DNA of 64,000 nucleotides, taken from positions 44,607,979-44,671,978 of the forward strand of contig OU964920.1 of the NCBI GenBank assembly GCA_918807975.1. The letters run 5' to 3'. Numbering within the stretch: the stretch's first letter is position 1; each line of letters starts with the position of its first letter. Below are positions 23,421-34,580 of the stretch, one piece after another. This stretch comes from Aplidium turbinatum (Eukaryota; Chordata; Ascidiacea; Aplousobranchia; Polyclinidae). The notes below the pieces were generated by a model, which worked only from the letters and a program-made list of their open reading frames with translations, was not told the origin of the DNA and searched no databases. Made by a program: the position numbers and the translations under genes.

Positions 23421-25443
23421 TTTTACTGAGTGAATTCATTAAACACTATTTACTTCAACGTTTGCTTTTAACATAAAATCTCACAACAATGCTTTGTAAT
23501 GCATTAGTGCATGCATGAAAGCAATGTAAAAATATAGTTTTATTTAAAAATAGGTTCTTGTTGCACTAAATGCTCTTCTAAAGTGTCCCGTTGATGTCTT
23601 TTGGATATCTGATAAGTTGTTTAAGTTAGGCACTAATGAAGCACCATCATGCCGCATGTCATGCTTACTAAAAAACATGAAAACATTAAAAAAATTGTTA
23701 AAACATTTTGAAATATGAGTAAAAAGTGAAATTATATAAGAATTGTAGTTTAGTTCCACATTGTTAGCAAAGATTTATTAAAGAAAAATATACCTTTGTC
23801 TCACTGGTTCCTGATCTCCCCTAAAGTAAAAGGAAGAAAACCAACAACAACAACAACAACAACAAACAAGCAACTCTGACCATGATGTGTAGTCCAAAAC
23901 TACAGCAAACACTGAGTAAATAGAGCAATTCAAAGGCAATGTTATAACTAGCTTTGCAAACTTTGGTTTTTAAGTTTAATATCGTTGATAAAAAACATTT
24001 GTAGCTGTAATATGTCAATCTATTAGTATTAAAGTTCAAAACGACAACTACTCTTTTTATTAAAAAAAAGGGGCGATTACTAATAATGGTCGTCGTTAAT
24101 ATTATAGTATTCACATTTTTCTCAAATACTCTTTTTATATTTTCAAGTTAATAAATACTTTGCGGAGGGAATTTTATAACGTGAACAAATTATTGTAGTT
24201 ACACAATGTTAAGTAATCCAATATTCCAATAATCTGGCCGAATAAACTAACCTGTATAAACTAATAAGTTACCTTTTTGTACTTCATTATTTCAACCGTT
24301 TCTTCTCTAGTTCACAAGTCAAGGGGCTCTCTCGTTTACCACACTTGCATAGTGTTCAGTTCAGTTGTTTTTATTTCTGACCATAATATCAAAAACAATA
24401 CACGTCAACATAGCAAAGGTGGAGAAAAAGGTAGAAGTGACAAAACGCGAACGTTAAAACGTGCTTGTGACCGAAGTAAGCTATTGAGTTGAAAAAAATT
24501 TGGCACGGTCGCAACACCTTCAGAAAAATTTAAGATATAAAGGGAAAATAAAAAAGGAAAATGTTACAAACAAAAAGAACAAATAAACAACATATATTTA
24601 GGCTATAGCTTTATTAGCCCACATAGCTTTAGCTGATATATTTAAGATTTGTATGGACAGTTGCTATGAAGAGCGGCCATGGTGCGTTATCAAGAGTGCT
24701 GATGGTCGTGAGGGGAACACGTCTTAATGCGTTTAGCTAATAACAAAGAAAAGCAAGGCAGGCAAAGAAAACCCCACAAAGAAATCCTACATGATAAACC
24801 AAGAGTGGAGCAACCATTCTATTGATTGGTTTTCCAGTTCTTGCAGACCATAGCCTACACACCAGAGTTGTACAGGAACCGGATCGGATTTGAATCTTGT
24901 TTTTTTTTTAAAGGAAACAGAATCCGGATTGGATCCAGACCCTAAATTTTTATTTTTATTTTCTTAAATTGTGTACACAAAGATACAAAATTTTGATGAG
25001 CTCCTAGAAACCTTACCAATCTCGGAGAAAGTTTTGAATTGGTTCATTGCTTTTGTGGCAACACTCAAATTTTGATCAGGTCAAAATTAGGGTTTGTAAA
25101 ACAGTTTTGAATTTTTCCAAAATCAGTAGTGTTGCTGTTGTATTTTTACTGTGTCATAGGCATGGGATCCAGGAGTGCATTTTTGATTTTTTGTTCAAAT
25201 AAAGTGCAACCGCACCCTCAAACTTTTCAATTAGTCGAAAATTTGGTCAAATTTGATAAAAATTTGGAACTTTGATCGTTAAACATTTATCCTCAGAAAA
25301 CTCATAACTTTCCCAAAACCTAATCAATGCCAGTATCATTTTTTTACGTGACTCGTAGAAACGGCAAAGCCTCTTGAAGAAGCTATTCTAGAGAGTCTTG
25401 CAATCAAGGAAGAGATCGTTTTTTTTTTAAAGGCAGAATTCTG
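23421..25443. other. No gene seen; (CAA)n microsatellite
   Basis: AT-rich DNA with a (CAA)n run at about 23841-23872. Frames at 23821-24114 and 24277-24492 have no motif. An 'aatccggattggatcc' palindromic patch lies near 24920-24935. Confidence 0.45.
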
Positions 25444-25669
25444 CAGAGATGTACGTATACGCCACAAATTCTACGCCGTAGACTTGCGGCGTAGACTTTT
25501 GCTTACGCTAACGCTTACAGCCACATTTTTTTGGATAGTTGTCGCTTGAGGCTACGCCGTAAAGTTCTGGCGGTTTTTTAGAGTATAGCGTCAACGTATA
25601 CTTTTTAATGTCTTAGCTGTTGTTCGCATTTTTTTTCTTTTTTTTTCCAACGAAAGCTTTCCAAAATAC

Positions 25670-25797
25670 ATTTGTTCTCCATTTATACCTTATATACTAC
25701 AACACGCCAATACCTTCCAACGCTGCAGTTGAAGGAATGTTTTCAATGAGCAAAGACATATTTGAAACCAAACGCAGCAAAATGTCAGATGAACACT
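25670..25797 (+). pseudogene. hAT transposase C-terminus fragment
   Basis: The plus strand reads YNTPIPSNAAVEGMFSMSKD and KRSKMSDEHY, the hAT dimerisation region. After the inserted element, the reading resumes at about 27295 with DEHFQVLVFLCGNS. The rest of the transposase is missing. Confidence 0.8.
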
Positions 25798-25953
25798 ATA
25801 GCGCACCCAGCATGGGGCTAAGGGGGCTCAAGCTCCCCCCCCAAACCCGCCACCAAAATTAGGTTTTTGTATGTTCTCCATTTATACCTTTTGCTTACAG
25901 GTTAGATATGAATAAGTACTGGAGGAATAAGTAAAATTGCGACAACATCGATA

Positions 25954-27043
25954 CAGGGTCATCAATATAATTAACTTTACAACTTCAAATAACTGTACTT
26001 AACAAATGGTAGACAATATTTGAGTAATAGACATATAATATTGTTGTCAAACAAATAACTATTTAGGAAAAACAAGTTTAACTCAATGTGTCAGGTCTGG
26101 GGATGAAGGAGGCCATTCTTCCTTGGAAATGAAGAACGGCACATTTGCTGAAAACCAGTTTTGCGTTCTCTTAGCTCCATGTAAAGGGGCAGAATCTTGT
26201 TGAAATGACGAACTACGTTTTTTGCAGTGTTTTTTTGCCCAAGGCAACAATGAACCCTCAAGAATATCATTTCGGTATAGTTTTCTTGTTTCAATTTCAC
26301 TCCTTGATCCACAAAAATCAATGGACTCCTTCCTGATTCGTTGACTACGGGCCAGACCATTACAGATACCGCCCCTTGTCTCCGAGTGATTACTCGGGGC
26401 TCCACGTCACCATCTCTTGACCAAACACGATCATTCTGACTGTTAAAATGATGCTGGACATCAAATTTCTTTTCATCGCTGAACACAAGGTTTGGTAGCG
26501 TGCCTCCTCTTTCTATGCGTGGTAGCAGAATTCTGGCTCTGGAGAGACGTTTCTCAATGGTATTGGCATTTAGCAACTGTTTCTTCATGTGTTTGAATGG
26601 GCTTATCTTCAAATCCTTTTTGAGAACTGTAAACATGGTTCCATAGGCCACGTTCGCCTCCTTTGCCAGTTTTTTAATGGATCTCTTGGGATTTCTTAGC
26701 ACCTTTTCTTTGGCTGCTTTTATCAATTTTGAAGTTCTGACGCTTGTAGGCTACCTTGGCCAGGTCGATTTTTGACACTTCCAGTTTCTTTGTGCCTTTT
26801 GAGAGTTCTCCAGACCAACATTCTGTTAATTTTTAAGTCCTTGCAAAATTACTCCTTGACTTGCCCGACTTAAAGTGCTCTACAATAGCTATTCTTTTAT
26901 TCAAATTTTCATTCATGGCCTATAAAATTTAGGCCAAAAAATATATAAATTGACAAATATTTAATTAATTAACATTGTAACGCTAAATATTGATGCTAAA
27001 TATAGTTGTTTGAAAGTTGCAACGTTAATTATTGATGACCCTC
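25954..27043 (-). mobile_element. Tc1/mariner-type element, innermost of nest
   Basis: Terminal inverted repeats share AGGGTCATCAAT and continue with weaker similarity for about 40 bp. The element is flanked by TA on both sides and is about 1.09 kb long. It carries a transposase on the minus strand. Confidence 0.85.
26083..26726 (-). pseudogene. Tc1/mariner-family transposase, frameshifted
   Basis: The 211-codon frame begins with part of a helix-turn-helix (NPKRSIKKLAKEANVAYGTM) and holds the first catalytic block, LVFSDEKKFDVQHHFNSQN. About 26195 a frame change occurs: the catalytic FQQDSAPLHGAKRTQNWF and the final SSPDLTH block lie in the neighbouring minus frame, ending at the stop 26083-26085. 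The N-terminus and the far C-terminus are short compared with relatives. The protein is non-functional but recognisable. Confidence 0.85.
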
Positions 27044-27543
27044 TATAGACTCTGTGCGATCATAAGTGATGGTTTGCTCTGCTTCGTAGTCAAATGTTTA
27101 AATCAATATTTTTCCAAATGAGCTTGAACGCTCCGCTGGACCCCTGTCACAGGTATCGGCAACAGGTGGGTTATAGGCCATGAGGATCTTTAAATATTAA
27201 TCAAAGGGATTGGCATAGGCTTATTGTCGCAAATCACTCGGCCGACATTTCTGAATTAGCCCCCCCCTAATTTTTTTTTCTGGGTGCACTACTGGATGAA
27301 CACTTTCAGGTGCTTGTGTTTCTTTGTGGAAATTCAAAATAAAACTTGTTTGATTCGAGTGGTTTATACCGTGTGAATGTTTGGCACCTAGCAAACAAAA
27401 TGAATTTACGCTGGTGTATGCGCTGACGCTGACGCCGCCAACTTTTTTTTAAAGTTACGTTAAAGTATACGGCGTATGGTTTTTCGAACGTTTGCGTATA
27501 CGCTAACGGCGTCAATATTTTTTTGTATACGCGTACATCACTG

Positions 27544-27949
27544 TAATTCTGATGTTGTGAATTGTCATCATTGCACACTGCGAAATAGCCCTTGGAACTG
27601 CGTGTCCTACTTCACTATTTCAAATCTTTAACATTTTTAAAATTGTTCCAACGTGATTCTGTATTGCGGAGGCAGCAGGAAATAATGTTGTACAGTATAA
27701 TGCCATGCAGCTAAATGTAATAAATGAGTAGAAAAGAGTGAATGAATAGCCTACACCTTGAATGAAACATTTAAACTTTTTCCGATAAAAATCTTTCTCA
27801 CACTTTGTCAGAAATCATTGGTTTCTAGATATCAAACCTTGGATTTCGGGTAGCAAAAGCACCATTAAAGAAACCCGGATTGGAACCACTAGTCACAATA
27901 CATTAATTTCGCCTACAGCGCCAACAAACAGCTCACGTCATTAAGAATA
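27544..27949. other. Nothing recognised
   Basis: AT-rich flank between the transposon nest and a LINE fragment. No gene seen. Confidence 0.4.
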
Positions 27950-28420
27950 AAGTAAAAAAAACGCCTGTACCTGCTGAGTTTGTCGCCAGTTCTGGAGATA
28001 AGCTGAGAGGTTTTTCATGTCCTGGCTCAAGATGACTGTTAAGTTGGAACCAGGACCGATCCCTGTGGGACGCCGTTTTTCAAGCGTCTCAGTCTGCTTC
28101 GTCGTGAGTTGCTGGTGGTAGTGGTGAAGCTTTGATTCCTGACAGGTTCCATAATCATATGGACCATACGTCGGCCAGGAAGCAGGTGAAGCAGCTTGCA
28201 AATATGACCTCTGCGCCATACGATGTCATATAGGCAGCCGTGAGATCTGGAAAGACAGCACCGACCTTCTCTTTGTTCAAAGCAGTCTTCGATGTCTTGG
28301 GTCAAGAGTGTAACCTGATCTACGTTTTTTCCGCACCGGAACCCAGCTTGCTCCTTTGGAAGGAACGTATCTATGACTGAGCTGACGCGGACATAGATCA
28401 GCCTTCAGCATAACGTAAAA
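27950..28420 (-). mobile_element. Jockey/I-like LINE reverse transcriptase fragment
   Basis: Minus-strand frames at 28305-28039 and 28219-27941 give a QDIEDCFEQ block and a LKNGVPQGSVL block of a reverse transcriptase, in two frames. A short broken relic of the same broad family as 7.9-11.0 kb. Confidence 0.75.
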
Positions 28421-28531
28421 GTGCGATATTTTGTATCACCATATCACTGTTTTATATCCCAGGTAATGCAAGTTATCACTTAAAATGTTTGTCATATTTA
28501 AGCTTAAAATACTAATATCTGCATTAATTAG

Positions 28532-28711
28532 ACCAAGCAAAGGATCTCCAAAAATGAAGATTTTCAAGCAACCGACCAATTGCTTAGTAATGAACTGATG
28601 GACACATCAGAAACAATTGATCCAAAACACGATGAAGGACTTGAAGCAATTAAACCAAAAAACGAAAATAATATTCAAGCTGCATCGACATCTGGCAACC
28701 CACAAAACGAG
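28532..28711 (+). CDS. Type B internal exon, copy 3 (60 codons, diverged)
   Basis: The exon runs from an ATTAG acceptor to a GAG|GTGAAA donor in phase 0. The peptide TKQRISKNEDFQATDQLLSN then carries DPKHDEGLEAIKPKNENN. It keeps the family plan (Lys-Gln-Arg start, acidic patch, NEL box, Asp-Pro box, final Glu) but is clearly older than the 7.0 and 19.1 kb copies. Its frame has survived divergence, which favours a coding role. The exon at 29153 can follow it in phase. Confidence 0.6.
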
Positions 28712-29152
28712 GTGAAATAACTTTTGCTGATGTGATCTAACCAGTTTTAATTTTAAAAAATAGATAAATAGACATTTATTATTTACACAAAAACATCTAT
28801 AGGTAATAAGAGTTTGGAAAGCTCTTTTTCTAAATTAGTGCTAAGTTAAGTGAAGTTTTTGTACTTGGCACATATTAGCCATTGAAATAATAAAAATGAG
28901 CATTTTTTGATTTTTAAGAAACAACACAACCGAAAGCATATTATTTTAACTTACAAAAAGTTAAGAAGAGAATAGTTTAGCGATATCAACGTTGTGGCAA
29001 AATAATAAGTGCTAGCTGTATTCCATGGTCCTACTTGTAATAGAAATAAAGTTTTAACTTGTTTTCAAAATTGGCGTTTGATGAACTTGGTTTAAAAATC
29101 ATTTGAACGTATGAGTTATTTTTATTCTAAAGTACAAGTATTTATTACGTAG

Positions 29153-29380
29153 TCTTGTCAAATCGGTAGTGGAAATACCAACCATCAAAAATCGAATGAG
29201 TGGACAAACGATAAACCACCAAAAAGAGTTGAAGCTTTCCTTTCAGAATACACTAAGGATTTCCAAAGAAATAAACAAGAGAAAGATAAAATTATGACGG
29301 ATGTATGGACAAAGGTGATGCCAAAGGTCATGCAAACATATATATCGTTAAGAAAGAGTGAAAATAAAGCAATTGTATAA
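29153..29380 (+). CDS. Possible alternative terminal exon (75 codons plus stop)
   Basis: After a TTACGTAG acceptor the plus strand is open for 75 codons in phase 0 and ends at TAA (29378-29380). The peptide is charged and helical in look (KPPKRVEAFLSEYTKDFQRN, then MPKVMQTYISLRKSENKAIV). It loosely parallels exon A (an aromatic/acidic helix followed by a Leu-rich helix), so an old relation is possible. It joins in frame to exon B3, giving a transcript that would end about 17 kb before the kinase. No clear AATAAA was seen close by. Confidence 0.45.
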   Translation, partial: SCQIGSGNTNHQKSNEWTNDKPPKRVEAFLSEYTKDFQRNKQEKDKIMTDVWTKVMPKVMQTYISLRKSENKAIV

Positions 29381-29447
29381 ATGTATAATCTAACCTGCAT
29401 CACTGAGTGTTAATCAACATTTCATATATATTTATACATACCTACTG

Positions 29448-30291
29448 CACTGAGGAGGCCGGAAGGTCGAAACGGTGTGCACTGTCTGCAGTTATGGACG
29501 CTCTCGGCTTATGCTGATTGAGCTCTTTACTGGAGGCACCTTGCTGTGCATTGCGCAAAGCTCACTGCTTACAGTTTGAGCACTTTGGCAAGGTTAGTGG
29601 TAGTACCATTTTTGGAGCTTATATTCCACAAATGGGAAACGTCACATGGAGGCATATCTCCGTGGCCATACCCAGTGTACCTTTATTACAATAAGTACTA
29701 TAAGTTGCGCGAGAAAATAAAGAAAAAAATATACAAAAAGTGCTCAATGCCAAGCAAAAAGCCAAGCAGATCAAATTGCATATTTTGATATATAAATATT
29801 ATATATAGTTTCGGGAGAGAGTTTGCTTTTTTGTACCAAAGACAGACAAGACACAACAATACCACAAGGTTGAGCATTACAATAGTATATTTTTTTACAT
29901 ATTTAGAAATAGTTTAACATTCAAACGTTTTCGGCTTAACTTAAGCCCTTTTGCAGATTCCTGATGAGAGCTTAAGTTAAGGCGAAAACGTTTGAATGTT
30001 AAACTATTTCTAAATATGTAAAAAATATACTGTTGTAATGCTCAATCCTGTGGTATTGTTGTGTCTTGCTTGTCTTTGATACAACAAATATTATATAACT
30101 GCAGACAGTGCACACCTTTTCCACCTTCTGGCCTCCTCAATGAGGTAGGTACACTGGGTATGGACACGGAGATATATACTGTAACTTCGTGTGACGTTTT
30201 CCCATTTGTGGAACACAAACTCCAAAAAATAGTACCACCGCCAACCTTACCAAAGTGTTCAAACGGCAAGCAGTGAGCTTTGCGCAATCTC
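29448..30291. mobile_element. Foldback of Penelope-like terminal sequences
   Basis: Outer arms (about 29448-29665 and 30096-30291) are inverted copies of each other, and inner arms (about 29832-29953 and 29969-30083) are a near-perfect inverted repeat around a tiny centre. Boxes such as CTGATGAGAGC...GCGAAAACG (about 29973-30000) and CTGAGGAGGCC...GTCGAAACGG (about 29450-29475) resemble decayed hammerheads of Penelope-like ends. No protein remains. Confidence 0.65.
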
Positions 30292-30295
30292 TCTC

Positions 30296-30550
30296 AACCC
30301 TTGACAGCCTGTTTCACCCTAAAAGTAGGATCATCAGAAGGTCCTTATTCAAATAGAAAATATAAGCGTGACCAATGATATAATAAAATAATAAATAAAG
30401 TAATATAATATTAAATAATATAAATATAATAATAACAATATCATAAAATAAATTAATACACGTATAATAATAGCGTGACTTAATTCGCTCTGCTGGCCTT
30501 TTTGTTTGGCGTTGAGCACTTTTTGTAGCATTAACAGTATTTATTGTTTA
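30296..30550. repeat. Short non-autonomous repeat (MITE-like)
   Basis: Begins with GACAGCCTGTTTCACCCT and GGATCATCAGAAGG, and ends with GAGCACTTTTTGTAGCATTA, words that recur at 22.1-22.2, 44.55-44.62 and 45.17-45.32 kb. The AT-rich middle (30380-30470) varies. No protein is encoded. Confidence 0.5.
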
Positions 30551-30589
30551 TATATAAAATTATATAATATTAGCCTATATATATTATAT

Positions 30590-31380
30590 AAAACTTTGGT
30601 AGAGAGTTTACTTTGTTGAACCATAGAGAAATAAAACATAGTAACTTTAGCAGGTTTAGCATACTTTATTTCACACAAAATATAACACAATTAAAATAAA
30701 CTCAAACGTTTTCGACACGTACGTGTGTCCTCATCAGGAATTAATTCTGCAATACATAAAATAAAAAATCGTAAGATAAATTTGACTATGCACTGTAACT
30801 GTAACGACACTCTGGACTGAAAGCAAAAACTGAACAAATGATACGAGAATGATTGCGAGTAAATTATGCGGTGGGAAACAGATCACGTGAGGTGTAGACT
30901 ACAGGCATTGGACAAAACAATTAGAACACACACAAAAGGAACGATGAGCCACAGGCGAATAACTGCCGGTTGAGAGATGGATTGTTACGTTTGATTCTTA
31001 AGGCTTCCATGATCTTAGTCTGAAAATCAGATCTGCCTCGAGAGATGATTTTAAATTGGTCGATCGAGGCATTGTCAGTGCACGTTTCACAAGAGGCGAT
31101 GTGCTCTTTAATTGCACTTTTAGTTGTTAAGTTTGGGTTTAAGTGCTCCCCGGCCCTTGTCAACAAATGTATGGTTGACATACCAATGTATGTCTGGTTT
31201 GCGTCACGCAAACAACTAAATTTATACACAACATTTGAAGAAAGAGCAAAGGGGGTAGGCGACTTCAGTTGAAAATATTGGTGCACTTGAAATGTTTGAC
31301 ACACAGGATGAATGTCACATGAAAATTTCTTTTTTATAAGTTTAGCTAGGTTTTTCGCAAAAATTGTATATATCATATAT
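30590..31380 (-). mobile_element. Penelope-like element 3' part with GIY-YIG endonuclease
   Basis: The minus-strand frame 31376-30921 encodes the end of a Penelope-like polymerase: a 'NVVYKFSC' and 'TYIGMSTIHLLTRAGEH' GIY-YIG core, then SAIKEHIASCETCTD and MEALRIKRNNPSLNRQ. Downstream on the same strand come the tail, a hammerhead-like box and the terminal text ending in 'accatagagaaataaaacatag'. The reverse transcriptase is absent, so the copy is 5'-truncated. Confidence 0.85.
30704..30737 (-). ncRNA. Hammerhead-like ribozyme motif in Penelope tail
   Basis: The minus strand reads CTGATGAG, then a GACAC...GTGTC stem, then GAAAACG. CTGATGA and GAAA are the conserved core boxes of hammerhead ribozymes, which are known from Penelope-like terminal repeats. 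One extra G lies next to stem II, and stems I and III are not obvious, so activity is unproven. Confidence 0.5.
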
Positions 31381-31788
31381 TTATATGTATTACTTTATTA
31401 TGAAAAGCGATTGTAAAACTTGACACGATTCTACAACAGAATCGCTTTTTTATTGTTTGAGTCTCGTGCTCTGAGTTGAAGTGTACGTAATCGATTACCA
31501 TACAAAGTTTGTGGACAAGAAAGCAAACATGCCTGGTTCTTGTGTCAGGAAGGAGCAAACGTTTCATGTTTGAAAATGAGTTTGTATAAATTAATGTCAT
31601 AGTAGTTGCAATACAAGAACAGAATGGAATTATTTTTCACTCAAACTCTTGTTTGGTATTTCATTAAAATAGTCACTAAATAACAAAATAACATCTTTCA
31701 GAACCATTGCATCTTGTACGCACTTTTTTGTTAATCATATTTTTCAGTTTAAAAATATACGTTATTTTTTATGTTGTTCATACCAAAG
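31381..31788. other. Intron before exon B4
   Basis: AT-rich sequence. The stretch 'ttggtatttcattaaaatag.cac' to the exon recurs before exons B5 and B6. Confidence 0.5.
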
Positions 31789-31965
31789 CTTCTTAACAAA
31801 GAAGATCTTCAAGAAACTGACGAATTGTCAAATGATGAACTGTTACAAAGGTCAACAACAGCTCATCCAACACTGGCCGAGGAGCTCCAAACAAACGAAC
31901 AAGAAGTAAACAATGATGTTCACATTGAATCAACCAGCTTAAAGGTTGACAATACACACCAAGAG
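31789..31965 (+). CDS. Type B internal exon, copy 4 (59 codons)
   Basis: The exon reads LLNKEDLQETDELSNDELLQ and then AEELQTNEQEVNNDVH, ending HQE|GTAAGC in phase 0. Aligned with exon B12, the place where B12 has its CAG acceptor reads TTG here, so the acceptor is probably the CCAAAG four codons further in. That keeps the frame. It is acidic and low in aromatic residues. The same design is shared with B5 and B6, showing local tandem duplication. Confidence 0.6.
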
Positions 31966-32541
31966 GTAAGCTAAACTACTCTTGTTTTAGTTACTAATGC
32001 CAAACAAGATTACCACTAAGTAGAGTATTCAACGATAAATCATCACCTAATTTTACTTTATTAATTTGGGAACCAAGGAAGCCTATGTGCGTATTGAAAC
32101 TAACTTTATCGTTTCTACCAGTAGTAGCAACATTCATTTGATGAAACGGGTACAACATCGTCAGGGTACCCCCACCTCTTCATTGATGCTAGTGATGTTA
32201 GCCTAACTGCCAGCACGTCGACTAAGGCTACCGCATCACCAGCCCTGCTGGTGCAAGTTTTGCTAACTGGGCATCAAGCAACAACTATCCCCCAACAATG
32301 CCCAACAACTATGCCCCATCTATACCCAATTAAGTTCGTGGCGTTGAAATACATCAACACAGTTTAACTGAATTGATTTCACTCGCGTCTCATTGGTGTT
32401 TCATCAAAACAGCCACAAAACAGTTTGTTTGCAAGCCTCTTTCAGAACCGCTGCTGCTTATATTGCATTGCAATTTTTTTCTGTAATTGTTTGTTTTTTT
32501 TGTAATAACTTTAAACATATTTTATCTTGTCCAAATCAAAG

Positions 32542-32718
32542 CTTTTTAACAAGGGAGATCTTCAAGGAACTGACGAATTTGCAAATGATGAGCTGTTACA
32601 AAAGTCAGCAATAATTCTTCTAAACCTGGCCGAGGAACTCGAAATAAACAAACAAGACAAAAAAAGTGATTTTCACACTGAATCAACCAGCTTAAAGGTT
32701 GACAATACACACAAAGAG
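32542..32718 (+). CDS. Type B internal exon, copy 5 (59 codons, GC donor)
   Basis: The peptide LFNKGDLQGTDEFANDELLQ to STSLKVDNTHKE parallels copies 4 and 6. The acceptor is again the internal AAAG. The donor reads GAG|GCAAGC, not GAG|GTAAGC, a GC-type donor that splices tolerably when the rest of the site is strong, as it is here. This may make the exon optional or mark early decay. The frame is open. Confidence 0.55.
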
Positions 32719-33097
32719 GCAAGCTAAACTACTCTTGTTTTCAGTCACTAATGCCAAACAAGATTACCACTGAGTTGAGCATTCAATACTAACATAGGCC
32801 AACTAAAAATGTTTTTACGGTGAACATTGTAGTGCAGATATGGAGCAAGCGTAAGCAATAATGGTGATCATAGACAATCGATTACATGCATAACGTATTC
32901 GCAATCGTAATAGATTGTAGAAACAACGTTATCCTGTTACCAGATCGATTATGTTGTTGGTAGTAACCCACATTGAAATAATATTATGCACCGATTATTC
33001 TGAACCATAGAGAAATAAAACATAGTAGGCCTAACTTTAGCAGGTTTAGCATACTTTATTTCACACAAAATATAACATAATTAAATAAAATAAACTC

Positions 33098-33131
33098 AAA
33101 CGTTTTCGACACGTACGTGTGTCCTCATCAG
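33098..33131 (-). ncRNA. Hammerhead-like motif, left arm of foldback
   Basis: Same boxes as at 30704-30737 (CTGATGAG, GACAC/GTGTC stem, GAAAACG) on the minus strand. Confidence 0.45.
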
Positions 33132-33860
33132 GAATTAAATCTGCAATACATAAAATGAAAAATCGTAAGATAAATTTGACTATGCACTGTAACTATAACG
33201 ACACTCTGGACTGAAAGCACAAACTGAACAAATGATACGAGAATGATTGCGAGTAAATTATGCGGTGGGAAACAGATCACGTGAGGTGTAGACTACAGGC
33301 ATTGGACAAAACAATTAGAACACACACGAAAGGAACGATGAGCCACAGGCGAATAACTGCCGGTTGAGAGATGGATTGTTATGTTTGATTCTTAAGGCTT
33401 CCATGATCTTAGTCTGAAAATCAGATCTGCCTCGAGAGATGATTTTAAATTGGTCGATCGAGACATTGTCAGTGCACGTTTCAATTAAATGCAATTAAAG
33501 AGCACATCGCCTCTTGTGAAACGTGCACTGACAATGTCTCGATCGACCAATTTAAAATCATCTCTCGAGGCAGATCTGATTTTCAGACTAAGATCATGGA
33601 AGCCTTAAGAATCAAACGTAACAATCCATCACTCAACCGGCAGTTAACCGGCAGTTGTTCCTTTTGTGTGTGTTCTGATTGCTTGTTCAATGCCTGTAGT
33701 CTACACCTCACGTGATCTGTTTCCCACCGCATAATTTACTCGCAATCATTCTCGTATCATTTGTTCAGTTTTTGCTTTCAGTCCAGAGTGTCGTTACAGT
33801 TACAGTGCATAGTCAAATTTATCTTACGATTTTTTATTTTATGTATTGCAGAATTAATTC

Positions 33861-33893
33861 CTGATGAGGACACACGTACGTGTCGAAAACGTT
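33861..33893 (+). ncRNA. Hammerhead-like motif, right arm of foldback
   Basis: Plus-strand copy of the CTGATGAG...GAAAACG motif, facing the one at 33098-33131. If both were in one transcript, the arms would pair with each other. Confidence 0.45.
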
Positions 33894-34403
33894 TGAGTTT
33901 ATTTTATTTAATTATGTTATATTTTGTGTGAAATAAAGTATGCTAAACCCGCTAAAGTTACTATGTTTTATTTCTCTATGGTTCAACAAAGCAAACTCTC
34001 TACCAAAGCTTTATGATTTTTCTGAAATAAATTAAAGTAGATTTAGATTTAGATTACCAATTAATTAAGAAAACAACATTCCCAGTTATTGCACGTTAAT
34101 GCAAAAAAACATGCGTAGGCTACATGCCTTAATTAGCAGGAAAAGCCGAGTAACAAAATTCCTTCTCCTTAATACCACACATTTTAAACATTTAAATTGT
34201 AAACTAGAATTGTACAGAGACATAATATAATTGAATTTTGTTTTCATTCAACTTTTTGTTAATGTTTCATCAAAATAGCCACAGAAACGCTTTTCTTGCA
34301 AGCATCTTTTATAGTCATTGCATGTATTGTATGTACTTTTGTCTGTAACCATTCTTTTTTTTTTTAATAAATTTAAACATTTTTTACGTTGTCCATACCA
34401 AAG

Positions 34404-34580
34404 CTTCTTAACAAAGAAACTTCTCAAGAAACTGACGAATTGGCAAACGATGAACTGTTGCAAAAGTTAACAATAACTCATTCAACACTGGCCGAGGAGC
34501 TCCAAACAAACGAACAAGAAGTGAACAATGATTTTCACATTGAATCAACCAGCTTAAAGGTTGACAATACACACAAAGAG
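34404..34580 (+). CDS. Type B internal exon, copy 6 (59 codons)
   Basis: The exon reads LLNKETSQETDELANDELLQ and then AEELQTNEQEVNNDFH, ending HKE|GTAAGC in phase 0. It is almost the same peptide as copy 4, with the same in-frame CCAAAG acceptor. Both flanking introns match those of copies 4 and 5, so this is the third unit of a local tandem duplication. A Penelope-like foldback has entered the intron upstream. Confidence 0.6.

Larger units (their letters stand above)
25798..27294. mobile_element. Middle hAT-like non-autonomous element
   Basis: Ends are ATAGCGCACCCAG and CTGGGTGCACTACTG (inverted over GCACCCAG), with C/G-run subterminal blocks. A GATGAACACT direct repeat flanks it on both sides (25788-25797 and 27295-27304). 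Its exact border, and hence an 8- or 10-bp duplication, is unsettled. No own transposase was seen; most of its length is the inserted mariner-type element. Confidence 0.7.
25444..27543. mobile_element. Outer hAT element of a three-level nest
   Basis: Termini CAGAGATGTACG and CGTACATCACTG are inverted. The flanks are GAATTCTG (25436-25443) and TAATTCTG (27544-27551), an 8-bp duplication with one change. Interior sequence near both ends is rich in TACG/CGTA words. The only coding relic is a hAT C-terminus at 25670-25797, resumed at 27295. It is split by the hAT-like element at 25798-27294. Confidence 0.75.
33001..33986. mobile_element. Head-to-head Penelope-like foldback, ~480-bp arms
   Basis: The left arm (33001-33482, Penelope tail on the minus strand) and the right arm (33518-33986, plus strand) are near-identical inverted copies separated by 35 bp. 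Each arm holds the last part of the GIY-YIG region, a hammerhead-like box and the terminal text. The high arm identity suggests a recent origin. No polymerase remains. Confidence 0.85.
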
